Origin: a virus
Reading direction: 5' to 3' (one strand)
Length of the DNA: 40,740 nucleotides
Virus record (IMG/VR): IMGVR_UViG_3300000234_000011
Span: 1 to 40,740 of that record
A model generated the notes under the pieces. The model made no database searches. It was not told the DNA's origin and was given only the letters and a program-made list of their open reading frames with translations. How positions within the stretch are numbered: position 1 is the first letter of the stretch; each line of letters starts with the position of its first letter. Positions 14,831-26,623 of the stretch are shown here, piece after piece. Both the position numbers and the translations under genes were made by a program.

Positions 14831-15691
14831 ATGAATCTTAAACCACCAGCACAAATGACCGATGAGGAATTGGAAAACCACATTGCCAATAATCGGTCCA
14901 GTTCTTCTGCAAACGATGATGACAAAAGTTGAGCGAAGTCCGACGATAAGAAGGACGACGCAGGAACATCTGGAGATGATGACGGAAGCAAGAAGTCCGA
15001 CGATAAGAAGGACGACGCAGGAACATCTGGAGATGATGACGGAAGCAAGAAGTCCGACGATAAGGAGGACAAGAAAGACGGAGAGAATCAAGATGACGGA
15101 GACGACAAAGACGACGACAAGAAAGATTCTACAGATGATAAGGGTGCGAAGGAGGATAAAACCCCAAAGAGTATCCAGAAACTTTTGGAAAAGAGAAAGG
15201 AGGATAGAACAAAAATCTCGAGTTTAGAAGGACAGATTACCGAGATGACCCAAAAAATCAAAGATTTGGAGGCGAAGAAAGACGCAACACTTACTGACGA
15301 ACAAAGAGCGGAAGCTCTTATTGACGCAAAAATGGACCAAAAGCTATTGCAAAGAGATTTGCAATTGAAACAAGAACTTGCGGAAGAAGGGAGAGGAAAA
15401 GAATTTAATTCTTTTATGAAACAGCACCCAGAGCTTGCCCAACATAGGGAAGACTTTGAGCAGGCACACAAGAACAACCCCAATCTTTCACTAGAACATA
15501 TCCATTTAATTTGGCTAAAGGAAAACAACCCAGACGCCATTGCGTGACTTGTTTGACAGAAAAAGGAATCGTACGGACTTGCTTGAAAATCATCTTCAGG
15601 GGCAACAAAATCTGACGCTTCTAAAATGACAGACGCAGAACTAGAATCCCATATCAATTCAGCCGTTAAAGCAGGGGAACTAAAGTTTTAG
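14831..15691 (+). CDS. Scaffolding-like acidic protein
   Basis: ATG 14831 to TAG 15689-15691; 286 residues. The N-terminal third is very acidic and carries repeats of KSDDKKDDAGTSGDDDGSK. It is followed by a Lys/Glu-rich coiled coil (KDLEAKKDATLTDEQRAEALIDAKMDQKLLQRDLQLKQELAEEG) and a C-terminus with EHIHLIWLKENNPDAIAGLVGQKKE and MTDAELESHINSAVKAGELKF. Highly charged, coiled-coil proteins placed directly before the major capsid gene are usually scaffolds; the call rests on position and composition. Confidence 0.6.
14936..15049 (+). repeat. Two 57-bp coding repeats in the scaffold-like gene
   Basis: Two adjacent copies of a 57-bp unit encode KSDDKKDDAGTSGDDDGSK, and a third partial unit follows. 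The copies differ little at DNA level. Confidence 0.8.
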
Positions 15692-15712
15692 TTCTTTTGT
15701 TATTTAATTATC

Positions 15713-16651
15713 ATGCAAACATCAGGAAACATTGCTGGCGTTGGTCAGTATTTACAAACGTGGCTTGTGAGACAAGTCCTAAAGAATTTCGAGCCTACAT
15801 TGAGATTTTACGAAGCAGGTCAAAAACCTACTCGACAAAATGGATATGAAACAATGGCTTGGACTAAGACAAGAAAAATGTTATATACTCCTGCAGACGT
15901 TCTTTTGTCACAAGGTGTAACTCCAGTAGAAAAAGAATTTTTCATGGATACAATCTCTGTAAAACCAAAACAATACGGATTGTATGTTACATTGACAGAT
16001 TTCTTGCTCGATGTATCTCCTTTGAATCTTATTACAGAAGCGTCAAAGGTAATCGGTGCTAACATGGCGAGAGTTGTGGACGCAGTGATTCAGGATAACC
16101 TTGCTTTGAATGGAGTAAATGTAATTTACTCTGGAAACGTTCCAAACAGACCTTCTATTACTGCAGTAAACACTCTTGCAGGCAGAGATTTGGCTAGAGC
16201 AAATACATTCCTTTCTACTAAAGCTGCTCCAACTTTTGGAGGTGGTTCATACCTTGCAATCATGCACCCAAACTGTGCGTACGATTTACAAATCGAGACA
16301 GGTCCAGTAGCTTGGTTGGAAATCCACAAGTATACAGAAAAAGGAGTTGACAAGTTGTTCAACGGAGAAATCGGTAAAATCTTTAATTGTAGAGTTGTTA
16401 CATCATCATTTATCCAAACGTTTGCGTCTACTGTTACAGTATACCCAACGTACGTACTTGGAGAAGGAGGATTTGGAGTACCAACATTACAACAAATGCA
16501 AACATATTACGTTCCTAGAGTTGCTTCTGATTCTGACCCTCTTGCACAAAGAGCAAAGGTTGGAGCAAAGATTGCTTTTGAAACAATCATCTTGCAACAG
16601 GACGCAATTTTGAGAATCGAATCTGCTTCAAGTCAATCGTTTACTTGGTAG
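15713..16651 (+). CDS. Major capsid protein, N4-gp56 family
   Basis: ATG 15713 to TAG; 312 residues. The sequence (MQTSGNIAGVGQYLQTWLVRQVLKNFEPTLRFYEAGQKPTRQNGYETMAWTKTRKM...) follows the N4-gp56-like capsid family: early 'FE..LR/Y...G', then 'DTISVKPKQYGLYVTLTDFLLDVSPLNLITEAS', an 'AIMHPN..YDL' strand and a conserved C-terminal 'VGAKIAFETIILQQDAILRIES'. All of its roughly 23 glycines use GGN codons and none uses TGA, unlike neighbouring genes. It forms the icosahedral shell. A strong terminator follows directly. Confidence 0.9.
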   Translation: MQTSGNIAGVGQYLQTWLVRQVLKNFEPTLRFYEAGQKPTRQNGYETMAWTKTRKMLYTPADVLLSQGVTPVEKEFFMDTISVKPKQYGLYVTLTDFLLDVSPLNLITEASKVIGANMARVVDAVIQDNLALNGVNVIYSGNVPNRPSITAVNTLAGRDLARANTFLSTKAAPTFGGGSYLAIMHPNCAYDLQIETGPVAWLEIHKYTEKGVDKLFNGEIGKIFNCRVVTSSFIQTFASTVTVYPTYVLGEGGFGVPTLQQMQTYYVPRVASDSDPLAQRAKVGAKIAFETIILQQDAILRIESASSQSFTW

Positions 16652-16655
16652 CATT

Positions 16656-16676
16656 AAAGCCCTTCGGGGCTTTTTT
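16656..16676 (+). terminator. Rho-independent terminator after the capsid gene
   Basis: AAAGCCC-CTTC-GGGGCTTTTTT: a G+C-rich stem with a T-run, starting four bases after the capsid stop codon. It would set a high capsid transcript level relative to the genes downstream. Confidence 0.85.
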
Positions 16677-16715
16677 GGCGAGAATGGATTAGGTGGTTCG
16701 ATTCCACCGCTTGCA
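16677..16715 (+). ncRNA. tRNA-like minihelix (T-arm plus acceptor-like stem)
   Basis: GGTGG-TTCGATT-CCACC (16692-16708) is a perfect consensus tRNA T-arm. It is flanked by GCGAG (16678-16682) and CTTGC (16710-16714), which pair with one G-U, mimicking an acceptor stem. D and anticodon arms are absent. It could be a tRNA remnant, a tRNA mimic at an mRNA 5' end, or part of an attachment site. No complete tRNA can be drawn. Confidence 0.4.
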
Positions 16716-16737
16716 AATTTATTTCTATAAGCTACCA

Positions 16738-17448
16738 ATGAAAACAGTACAAAATTATATCGAAGAGGCGTACGAAGATTGCTACACCAATCAAACGCAA
16801 GTTCCTTTGACTGTTTGATTGAGATATTTCAACGACGCAATCCATGACGCAGAGAAACGCATTGCATATGTTTGTAGGGAGAATTTCTTTTATGAAAAGG
16901 TTGTACAAAATATAGTTGCCGGCGTAAATGTTTACGATTTGCCAATGGGAAATAGCGACGGGTCGTATGACCCTATGATTCCAGAGTTCAAGAATGTGAC
17001 ACAAATACGGGTAAAATACGACAACAATATGGATTATTATAGAGCAAATCCCATTGCCCCAACACAGAATCAAAAGCACACTGACATACTAGAAAATAAC
17101 CAATTGACATCACAACCTTTGTTTGAGATAAGAAAAAACAAAATATATATTTTCCCTATGCCCAAAGCAAACGTTACAGACGGATTGCAGATAGATTTTA
17201 GGGCTACAAGACCGAATTATCAATTAACAGATACGGAGGAGGACATACCATTTCCACGACAAGAACATATTGTGTTTTTACACAAACTACGTTCGTATAT
17301 TTTCCGTGGTCGTGCGAAGTATGAAGAAAAGGCTTTGGCGGAGCAAGATTATGAGCTTGCTATGAAACAAATGCTTTGACGTTTAGTGAATGTGTACAAT
17401 GCCCCAGAAGCAGAGACACTCCCTCCTTTATCTCGTTTGATGTATTAA
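16738..17448 (+). CDS. Head-closure / connector protein, P22 gp4-like
   Basis: ATG 16738 to TAA 17446-17448; 236 residues, two TGA glycines. It begins with a helix (MKTVQNYIEEAYEDCYTNQTQVPLTVGLRYFNDAIHDAEKRIA), then VQNIVAGVNVYDLPMG...FKNVTQIRVKYDNN, the 'Y-DLP' pattern seen in gp4-like adaptors. A helical C-terminus (EHIVFLHKLRSYIFRGRAKYEEKALAEQDYELAMKQML) follows. These proteins bind under the portal and extend the DNA channel. Capsid-gp4-gp10 gene order as in P22 supports it. Confidence 0.65.
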
Positions 17449-18930
17449 ATGGCAGTTCTAAAGGAAAGTATATTTTACAATTGAATTTCTCCAGACCCAT
17501 TTTTGGGGGCTGATTGAACTTTCCAATATAGCGAAAATTTAGATTTTCGTACTGACCTAAACGGAGTACAGTTATTACCAGCAGAACAAAATAGGAGTAC
17601 CACGGATATTTTGATGTGTTATGTGAAATTTGACAAGACCCACCTAGTGAGGATATACTCTAGTGGTAGAGTGACGACAGGAGATAATACCGCTTTTACC
17701 GAAACAAATCTTTGCAATATATGATTTGCTCCTTTAGGTGCAACAAAGTTTCGTTGAGAAGTATATGTCTTTGGAATGGCAAACATTGTGAGGTTTGATA
17801 TGACGTGAGTTGTTACGGACGTAACACCACTTGCGTGACGAGGTCCTACTCCGTGAGTGACAACAGGAGGAACGCCAGTAATAAACTTCTGGAATAGTGC
17901 ATTGCTCGTATGATTTGGAAACAAATTACGACGTTGATTGCCTAGTACAGTGGATTGACCCGTACCGATTGGAGGGTGGAAGATGATACGTACTTTCGAT
18001 AAGGCCACAATTCGTGGTCTTGTTTGACGTTCATCTAACATCGAGGTTTACACTGATTACAACGGGCTTGATTCTAGGGTATATTACATTGGTTGATTTT
18101 GGGACGCAGAGGACACAGGGGTTTCCGACACTGTAGTTTTTGAAAATTTGTCTATTTTGCAAATTTGACAACTCGGAAATCGTGTTTTTGTGCTTTTTTT
18201 GGATAAAACAGACGATAAGACAACATATTTGTACGAAGTTTCTGGATATAACAAGCGTTTGATAAGGAGAAGTAGGCAGGATTGATGAAATACTGCGTAC
18301 ATGGACGACTTCAATGTAAAGGTTGCGTATCAACCTTTGTCCGCATATTGAGATATGCTTTTCTGTCCTTTTGCTGATTGAGTTTGGACGCATGGACGTT
18401 ACAATGATTATACACCCGACGCATTGATAAAACAATGGCCTGGGAAATCTTTTTATAGTGCAACTTGTTTTTGACCTCGATTGTATTGTTCCTATAATGC
18501 CGCAGGTGGTTATAGGGAGGTAAGATACCCTTTGATGAATAGATACAATGATTTTACAAGTGAAACGTGAGTTTTGATTTCTAAAATATATCAAGGAAAT
18601 ATAAGAGTAAACAAACATATCGAGCGTATTTGGATTTCATACAAATTTGACATAACAGGCTTGCCTGCGTTACAAACGGCGGGCGAGATAAGGTTTTACG
18701 TTCGTTCTGACCGTGTTTGATATAATGTGACAAATTGACGGATTTTGCTTGCAACAATCACGGACACTACAAAAATGGTCCATAGAATAGAGCCACAAGA
18801 GATTATGCGTGCGAATGTCCCAGACTGTAATGTTTTTGAGTGGAAAGTTGAGATAAGCCGTGGCACATATAATGCCGTGACACCCACGTTTTATGATGTA
18901 GAAATAGAGTATGGAGAAGTCAAAGATTAA
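17449..18930 (+). CDS. Tail-hub / DNA-stabilisation protein, P22 gp10-like (tentative)
   Basis: ATG 17449 directly follows the upstream stop; ends TAA 18928-18930; 493 residues. The protein is almost entirely beta-rich with repeated short strands and many TGA glycines (for example the LVGRSSNIEVYTDYNGLDSRVYYIGGFWDAEDTG segment), suggesting a beta-propeller or similar. Length is close to P22 gp10 (472 aa), and it follows the gp4-like gene as in P22. It overlaps the next gene by 20 bases. Without a family match this remains a synteny-based call. Confidence 0.5.
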
Positions 18931-19717
18931 AATCCCATATTGACCTGAACTTTCTGACAATGACCCACAACGAGGGAAACAAAAAATGTTTCCTCCTCGT
19001 AGACGGCTTGACCTCATAGACACAGAAAGATTTTGACAAAAAACATACATAAATAAAAGGTATTGGCAACCACATGTTTTTGTGTGAGTTGACGACAAAG
19101 AAATTTGACTAGAGTTATTGAATTACTTTGTATTTAATGCCTCTTTGTGACCTGTAGTGCCGTTTACACCATGAGATATTATTGATATACACCAATCATA
19201 TAATTTGCCTTCTCCTGTTCCCCCACTGACTGAAAACGAGGTGGATTTGTCTCCTGTTACGTATGATTGATTTTGAGATTTAACAGTGAAACAGGAATGA
19301 TTGTATGAAATTGGATTGGATTTTGAAATGCAATTGATTGCTAACGTGCAGAGTATTGAAATGTTTTTGGAAAGCGATGTACAAGGGACAATTTTGTATT
19401 ACAAAATAGCTGGGCAAACTGTCCCTACAATTATGAAGTGAACGCTCGACGATTGAACATTGCAAGATTGAGAGGTAACACCTACTGGCGACCCTGTGAC
19501 GTGATATGTCAAGCCAGAAGTTACAATCACACATACTTTTAGTGATTTAAGTACAACTTTTTCCACGTTTTCTTGAAATAAAAAAGAAAATGTGTATATC
19601 TCCAAGGACGAAGTTATTTCTCCCAAATTCATAATCACGCCAACACTTGCTTGACCTGCACAAGGTAGTATTACAAAGTCAAATTTTACGGTACGTTTTT
19701 TAAGACCTAATTGGTAA
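18911..19717 (+). CDS. Tail-associated hypothetical protein, 268 aa
   Basis: ATG 18911, inside the upstream gene, to TAA 19715-19717. The protein is beta-rich with many TGA glycines (MEKSKIKIPYGPELSDNDPQRGKQ...). A basic segment (QKMFPPRRRLDLIDTERFG) is followed by YWQPHVFVGVDDKEIGLELLNYF, and it ends NFTVRFLRPNW. The overlap suggests coupled translation with the gp10-like protein, and a structural tail role is likely. No family was recognised. Confidence 0.6.
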
Positions 19718-19718
19718 A

Positions 19719-22142
19719 ATGCAAAAAAAACAACTATACGACGTTTCTACACCCCAAGCAGGGACATTTTCTGATAAAACAAGACAGAATGTACAAGAAA
19801 AGTTTAGAGACCCGAACGTACAACAAAAATATAATGCCATGACCCCAGAGCAACAGGCAAGTGTAAAAACGAGTTTACAAAAAGGATTTTGAACACAACA
19901 AAATGTACCGCCAGCAACAAATGTTCCCGTGGCGGTACAAAATGTTACTCCTCCAACTGCAGGGGTAGGAATTTCTACACCTCCAGTACAAAACGCAGGT
20001 ACTTCGCAGATTCCACCCCCAGCGGTAAATACTCCCGTGGCGGGACAAAATGTACCGCCTGCACAAAATGCAACAACTACACCACCACAAAATGTCCCAC
20101 CACAGACAACTAGTGCAGGAGGTACACCAACAACGCCACAAGACCCAAATACTACTACGGGACAAATTGTTGCCCAAATGCCTACAGATTTTTCTGTGTA
20201 TGCGTCTGGGCAAGTGGAACTTACGCCAGACAGTCCAGAATTTATGAAATACAACCAAAGGCTTTCAAGACTTAATGCTATTTCTGGATTGACTGCCGAC
20301 GAACTAGGTACGTATATTTCTACGGGAAAATTGAAGCCTTGAATGCAAACAATGCGTGATTTGCAAAAATTTAATCCGCAATTGTACCAAGAAGCACAAA
20401 GAATTTCATTGCAACATAAGTCTGTTTCACAAATCAACGATAACATTGACAAGACGTTTTCTTCTGCGAAAGAAGCAAACAAATTTTCCCTTGCTAAAGG
20501 TGGCGAGTGAGAAGAAGGCGAGGTTGTTGATGAATCTCCAACATCTCCTGTCAATGATTATATTTCTGATGAATTGAAGTCTCGTTTCGGACCTTATGCC
20601 GAGATGTACTACGATGTGACGCAATCATTGATGAATACGCCACAGGTACAGAGATTTAGGGACGATGTGTTTACTAAACAAGACGAATTGAACAAAATCG
20701 ACACACAACTAGACGATTTGTACGAAGAGGCTGGACGTGTTTTGTGAGATGAGGCTCCCGATTATTTGAGGAGTGCGTATGTTTCTACGAAAGCGAAAGA
20801 AATAAACCGTTTGAGAAAACCGTTGCTTATGGAATTGGAACTCGCACAGAATCAATTACAAATGGAAGTAGAGCAACAAATGACATTGCTTGATTCTGTT
20901 ACCCAATGAATGCAAACGGACCTTAAAAATAAACAATGGGAATATCAACAACAGTACGAACAACAACAGGACACTATTAAAAATCAATTAGCACAAGATA
21001 AATACGATTTATCTGTACAGAAAATGGAACAATCTGAACAAAATAAAATATTGTCTGGAAATGGAGAAAGCGAGTATTCTGTTGCCGAAACAACTATGAT
21101 GTTGTCTGACTGACAATTTGGCGATTGGTGTGGAAATTTCGCAAACGATATTTCCGCCTCTACAGGTGGCGAGAGAATATGGAAAGATTCTTTGGAATCT
21201 AAAAAAGCCCTTGCTACTGAAAAAACTCCAGAAGTTGGAAGTTTTGTTGTTATGGAATCCGCAGAGTTTCCAGAAAACTGACACGTCGGTGTTGTCGTTG
21301 GTATAGACGGTGGTAAAATTTCCGTGAGGTCGTCCAATGCACATGGCGACAAACTTATATCAACCGATGTATACGACGCAACCGACCCTTCAATTATTTG
21401 ATACCACTATCCAGAAAATATGCAGACAAGCGGAGCTATAAAAGGCAAATTTTTTGACGCTTTGAAATCTGGATATGATAAAATAGAAGTGAAAGGTGCA
21501 AGCTGAAAAACTGTTGAAAAATCTATATGGGACAAGTCTGTCCGTGATTCTATGTGATATGCAGGGAAAACAAATAGGGAAATGCAAATGGACCTATCGC
21601 CAAAATACATACAATGAACTGTAGATAATTTGGACGATGATGAGGCGTTGTATCAATCATTACAACAACTTTCAAAATCTATGGCGAAAGTTGAGAGTTG
21701 AGACGACGCAGACTTGTTTAGAACTCCCGACCAATGAATGCTTGCTTTGAAAACAAGTTGAGTGAAACCAGAAGTTGCCCTAAAAGTATTTACAAGACGA
21801 ACAAAATCTATGCTTTCCGAACTATCTGGCGACGCAGTAGATATTGACGATAAAACTTGACACAGTGCTACAGGGAAAGCAAACGAAATCCGACAATGAA
21901 CTAGTCCAGTGGACGCAATGGCGGATTTCCTTGTTACATATCCAGAACTTAGTGACGAAAAACAAGTTTTGTCTGTAATGCAGACTATTATGTCTGACGA
22001 TTACTTCGATGAGGCTGTAAACGAGGGAGACGTTCTCGGTTTATGAATTGGTAGTGGAATGTCTGAAATGTTCCAAAAAGCGAAAGAGAAGGCTGACAAA
22101 ATCCGTTCTGAAAATATGCTAGCTCCTGCAACTGGAAAATAA
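19719..22142 (+). CDS. Virion-associated protein with CHAP peptidoglycan hydrolase domain
   Basis: ATG 19719 to TAA 22140-22142; 807 residues. Residues about 60-150 are a disordered Pro/Gln/Asn/Thr-rich region. Residues about 290-440 are a Gln-rich coiled coil. Residues about 465-575 match a CHAP/NlpC-type amidase: WCGNFANDIS with nucleophile candidate C471, PEVGSFVVM, and GHVGVVVG with candidate His522 after a TGA-coded Gly, then ISVRSSNAHG. The C-terminal 230 residues are helical. Its place between tail genes and the nuclease protein suggests a virion enzyme that opens the cell wall during DNA entry. Confidence 0.75.
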
Positions 22143-22163
22143 TGTTTTATTCCTCCCAAAACA

Positions 22164-25100
22164 ATGCCTTCTGAAGCAACCCTAAAATATTTGAGAGAAA
22201 TGGAAGCAAAAAAGCCAGTTGCACCAATTGGTATTGGTGCAAGAGTTGCTCCGACAGTACCGCCTGTTTCAACACGTCAATCTTTAGGGATTGACAAGGC
22301 GATAGATTTTCTTGATTCATCTAAACCTTGAAAGCAAGGTGGTTGGGAAGTTGACGCAGGACCATTACATCTTGATTTGTGAGTTCTCCCAAAACGAGCA
22401 TTACAAACCGCATGAAATGTTGTTGATTCTGCGGAGTTGGCAGTTTCGGCGTGAAAAAATATATATCAATGAACTCCAGAGGAGGGAAGTTATTTAGGCG
22501 AAAGTGTAAAACTTGCAAGATGATTGGTTGATACTGCAGAAACAGTATTGTTGCCTTGATTTAATGTTGCAATGTCTGCATTTCAAGATACTTTCCCAGA
22601 CCAAGCAAAGGTTGTTATGGATTTAATGCTTTCTGGTGCTGAATTTGTTTGAAAAAACACACCACTAGTCAACAATTTGCGTGATGAAGTGCCAGAAAAT
22701 ATGCGTCAATATTTTGACTTACTTCTTACTGATTTGATTTTTGAACTTCCAGCTGGTAAAATTGCAACTGCAGGCGTAAAAAGTGTTGTTTGAAAATTAG
22801 GGAAGAATACACCAACTGTTGATACTCCTAAAATTCCAGAAACACCAAAGGTGGATTTTCTGAATAAACAAACACAACAAGTTGATACTATTTTGAGACA
22901 GGAAGTAAACGCCCCTGTTCCAGAAATCAAACCCGAGATAAAACCTTTTGATACTCCACAACAAGTTGTGGGAGATATGACACAAAACATTGACACTACA
23001 AAACAAGTAGATATTCCACAGAAAAAAGCGGAGCCTGTGACTATCCCCGAAAGGAAGATAGCCACCACGGAAGATTTGGCAACGCCGTTTGACAAAAACA
23101 ATCCGTGACACTTATATTTCCAAAAAGTTGCCGAGTGATTAGAGCCAAAACTTACAAAAAAGATTGGCGATTGAGATTTTATTGTGACAAAAAAGGGAGA
23201 ATCGGGAGAAGTGAGGACGACCGATGATTGAAAAGTGTATATTAACACTCCGAAGATTTTGACAAAAAAAGATTCGTTTTGGAGTGAAATCGAAGTAAAA
23301 CCAGAAGACATACACAGAGTGTATAAATACAAGGACGCTCCAGACACTGCATTCCCTACAAAGACTGATACATGGGAAGGGCTGGACGCAACTTTACAAT
23401 CGTTTGTTGATACTGCCAAAAAAACTGATACTTCTGCCAAGAAGTTCGACTTACAGAATTACAAGAAGGCGAAGATTGAACAACTAGGCAAGATGAGCGA
23501 CCAAGATTTGATTAGATATATTGCGTCAAAGAAAGAATCACTTAGTTATGGTTCGGAGTGATTATCTCAAATGGATAAAGCAATTTCGAAATACGACTAT
23601 GAAATTTCTAAAAGAGAAATGAAACGTCGTCTTGATATAAAACGTTACAAAGAAGGTTTAGGAACTATTGATATTATCAAAGCCGTAAACAGGAAAGAAC
23701 TTACAAAATGACAAGGTTTGAAAATTTTCCTTGACAATAAAAAACGCCAGTGGAAAAGTGTTTTTTCTTCTGAAACACTTATGGCAACAGATTATTCTGT
23801 CAAAAAACTTATTCCTGCAATGGGTAGACGTTTGCAACGTGCAACCGTCAATAAGTTTTCAAGGTTACAAAGGGCTTTAGAGCCATTCGAGACATTGAAG
23901 GAGTGACGAAAGGAACGTATCGAAAGACAGAATCGAAAGGAAAATATCCTGTTTTCTAAATGGAGAAAAAAAGGCGAAACACGTGAGAATAATTTCAAAA
24001 CGTGGGTGTATCAAAATGCAAACGAAGGAGTGGAGATGTTGACTGCTCCACAAAGGAAAATCATTGATGACGCATACGTTATGGCACATAACTATGGATT
24101 GCAGTTTTGATATAGAAAGAATTATATACCACAGGCTATTGCCGACGTGGATTGATTGCTTTCTTTTTTGAGAAAAAAGGAGCCAGATATTTTGGCGGAT
24201 ATTGAAGGAATGATAAGAGACATCGAGAAAAAGAACTGAAAGCCGTTTACTGATTTGGAACGTGCAAATTTCATAAATGAGATTTTGCAACAAAATACAA
24301 CTTCTCATCTAAACAATAAGTCTGCGTATTTTTCGCAGTCACAACGTAGAAAAATTACTGAAATGCAATCCGACCTTGCCCCATTCTATCATAATCCATA
24401 CGACAGTATACAAATTTATCTTGACGACTTGTATTCGTCTATCGAACTTATGGAAACGCTTTGATACGGTCCTAAAACTCATAATTTCAAGAGTGTTGCC
24501 GAGATAACACAGACCGACGTAATAAAAAGCGGAGGTTCTGCAAATATCATTTCGTGGATTGATGAAGCCGTGATAAACGGAGATATTACTCCGCAAGTTT
24601 GAAAGAAACTAGAGGAAATCCTTGTCACAAGATTTGCTGACCCTGCTCCTAGGAATCGGTTTGAAAGGAAAATGCCATTTTACAAAACATTGCTTGTTGC
24701 GTTTTCTCTTGCTAACCCTATTTCCGCATTATCTAATATAAAGGACCTTTGAACGTCTTTTTATTGTAATTGATTTCTGAATACAATGGAGGGATTGGCA
24801 AAGTCAATATCTCCTAAAAAGTTACGTGAGAAATTTGATATGGCAATCAAAATGGAAGATTTGGGACTTGAGGTCTTAGATATTGATAATCGTTATAAAC
24901 ATTGATATATAGAAAGGTTTACAAATAGAGTTATGAAAATTTCCTTTTTTAATGTAGCTGATAGACTTTGAAAAGAAGTATATCTCAATGCCTCATACAA
25001 CAAGCGAAAGCAACGAGCGGAGAAAGGGGATAGTCGATATTCTAAAAATATCGAATGACGTACTTTGGAACATGATTTGAAAACAAAGTATTCTATGACC

Positions 25101-26603
25101 GACGCTGAAATTGCAACGTTCAAATCTGATATTTCCCAATGAAAATTGACTGATGATGTAAAATATGTTATTATGACAGATATTGCGAGAGTACAACCAA
25201 TACATAAAAGTGCTATTCCTGCGAATTACAGTAAAACTATTACTGGGCGTATGTTTTATACTTTCAAATTATTCCTAGTAAAGAAATTTGACTTTTATAG
25301 GTCGGAGTTTTTCGATGTTGAACATAAGTCTGTTTCTGAATACGTGAGGAGAGGTGCGAGAGTGATTCGTTATGCTACAATGATGATGGCTATGTGAATG
25401 GCAGTCGATGAGATAAAGGATTGGATTCTTAATAGAAAAACAGCAGTAAGGGACCAACTTGCGTCAAATCTTCTTGAATTGACTTGATTTTCTAAATATT
25501 CGTATTACGTTTTCAAAGAATCAACTGCTCTTGGCGACATCATGAGATATAGAGAAATGGAACAAAAATATTTAGAAAGATGAAAGAAATTTACTGATAA
25601 ACAAGCGTCTGATAAAAGTGTACTTGAAAATATCCGAGGAGTTTGAAAAGGTTTGTGGTCTGTCTTCGGTGTTCCTGCGACACCGTTTACTACTGCAGTT
25701 GATGAATATATCTCGTATAAGGACGCACAAAAGAAAGGAGTTGCTTATGATTTTTCCCAGAGTTACGCAGTATCTCGTTTGCCTGTTCTTTGAAAAACCT
25801 ATTATTGGCTTTTTTGACAATGAGCCGAGAGAACTGCAAAGCAAGAGGAAAAGAGGTCACATACTCCTTGATTTGAAAACAGGACTATACGTGAATTGAT
25901 AAACCCTAACATAAATTTGGACGGCGAACACATGTATTATACGAAGGTTGCAAGGGTTGTTGACGGCGATACTTTGGATTTCAAATTGACTGCACGGGAC
26001 CGTTTCAATGCCATGTCCCGAATGGATTTGATAAGTGGAGAGACACCAAAGCGAATGAGATACGACGAAGAGTTGGGATACCATGCACGTGTGCGTTTCT
26101 TTGGGGTTGATACGCCAGAATCCGTCAAAGTGTGAAACGCAGTACAATACTTTGCGAAAGAAGCAAGTGATTATTCTAAAAAGAATCTTGAATGAAAAAT
26201 GGTTATGATTAAAGGAGATTACATGGCATGACTTGTTGATAATTGAGGGGAACGTCTCGTTTGACAAATAAATACTATTGACGAAGCAAGTGCTTTTCTA
26301 TACAATATCCCATATTTGAGAAACGCTTTGACGTATGAGGACTTCAATAAAAGGCTTGTGCAATTATGATATGGAAAAGTTACAGGAAGTTTTCCATACT
26401 CACAAATGGAATTGTATTACAATATCCAAGAAGCTGTACAAGCAAGAGGCGAAGGCGTACGAGACAGAGACGCAGAAAAGATGTATAACATCTTGCATGA
26501 TGTGCCTTTGGACCAACAACAAACAACGTATAAATACGACCCTAAAACAAAACAAGCTAATACGTACGTGCCTGCAAAAAGAGCGAATTATACTGCAAAA
26601 TAA
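22164..26603 (+). CDS. Giant internal/ejection-type protein with C-terminal staphylococcal nuclease domain
   Basis: ATG 22164 to TAA 26601-26603; 1479 residues in one frame once TGA is read as Gly. Residues 1-600 contain Gly/Ala-rich hydrophobic stretches (about 115-220) and low-complexity Pro/Gln/Lys segments. The middle is long and helical. Residues about 1257-1440 form an SNase domain: KVARVVDGDTLDFKL (Ca-binding Asp residues), RVRFFGVDTPES (catalytic Arg and D-T-P-E), a NGGERLVG segment with the second Arg, and GYGKV near the end. Long multi-domain proteins at this place in podoviruses are usually ejected with the DNA. A fused nuclease is unusual. Confidence 0.8.
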
Positions 26604-26623
26604 TTTTATCTCTACTTCATAAA

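Noticed and set aside
16690-16715. attP site for integration into a tRNA gene
   Set aside because: No integrase or excisionase gene is visible anywhere; kept only as a weak alternative.
16640-16720. Complete tRNA gene ending in the perfect T-arm
   Set aside because: No D or anticodon arm can be drawn; a terminator occupies the place where they would be.
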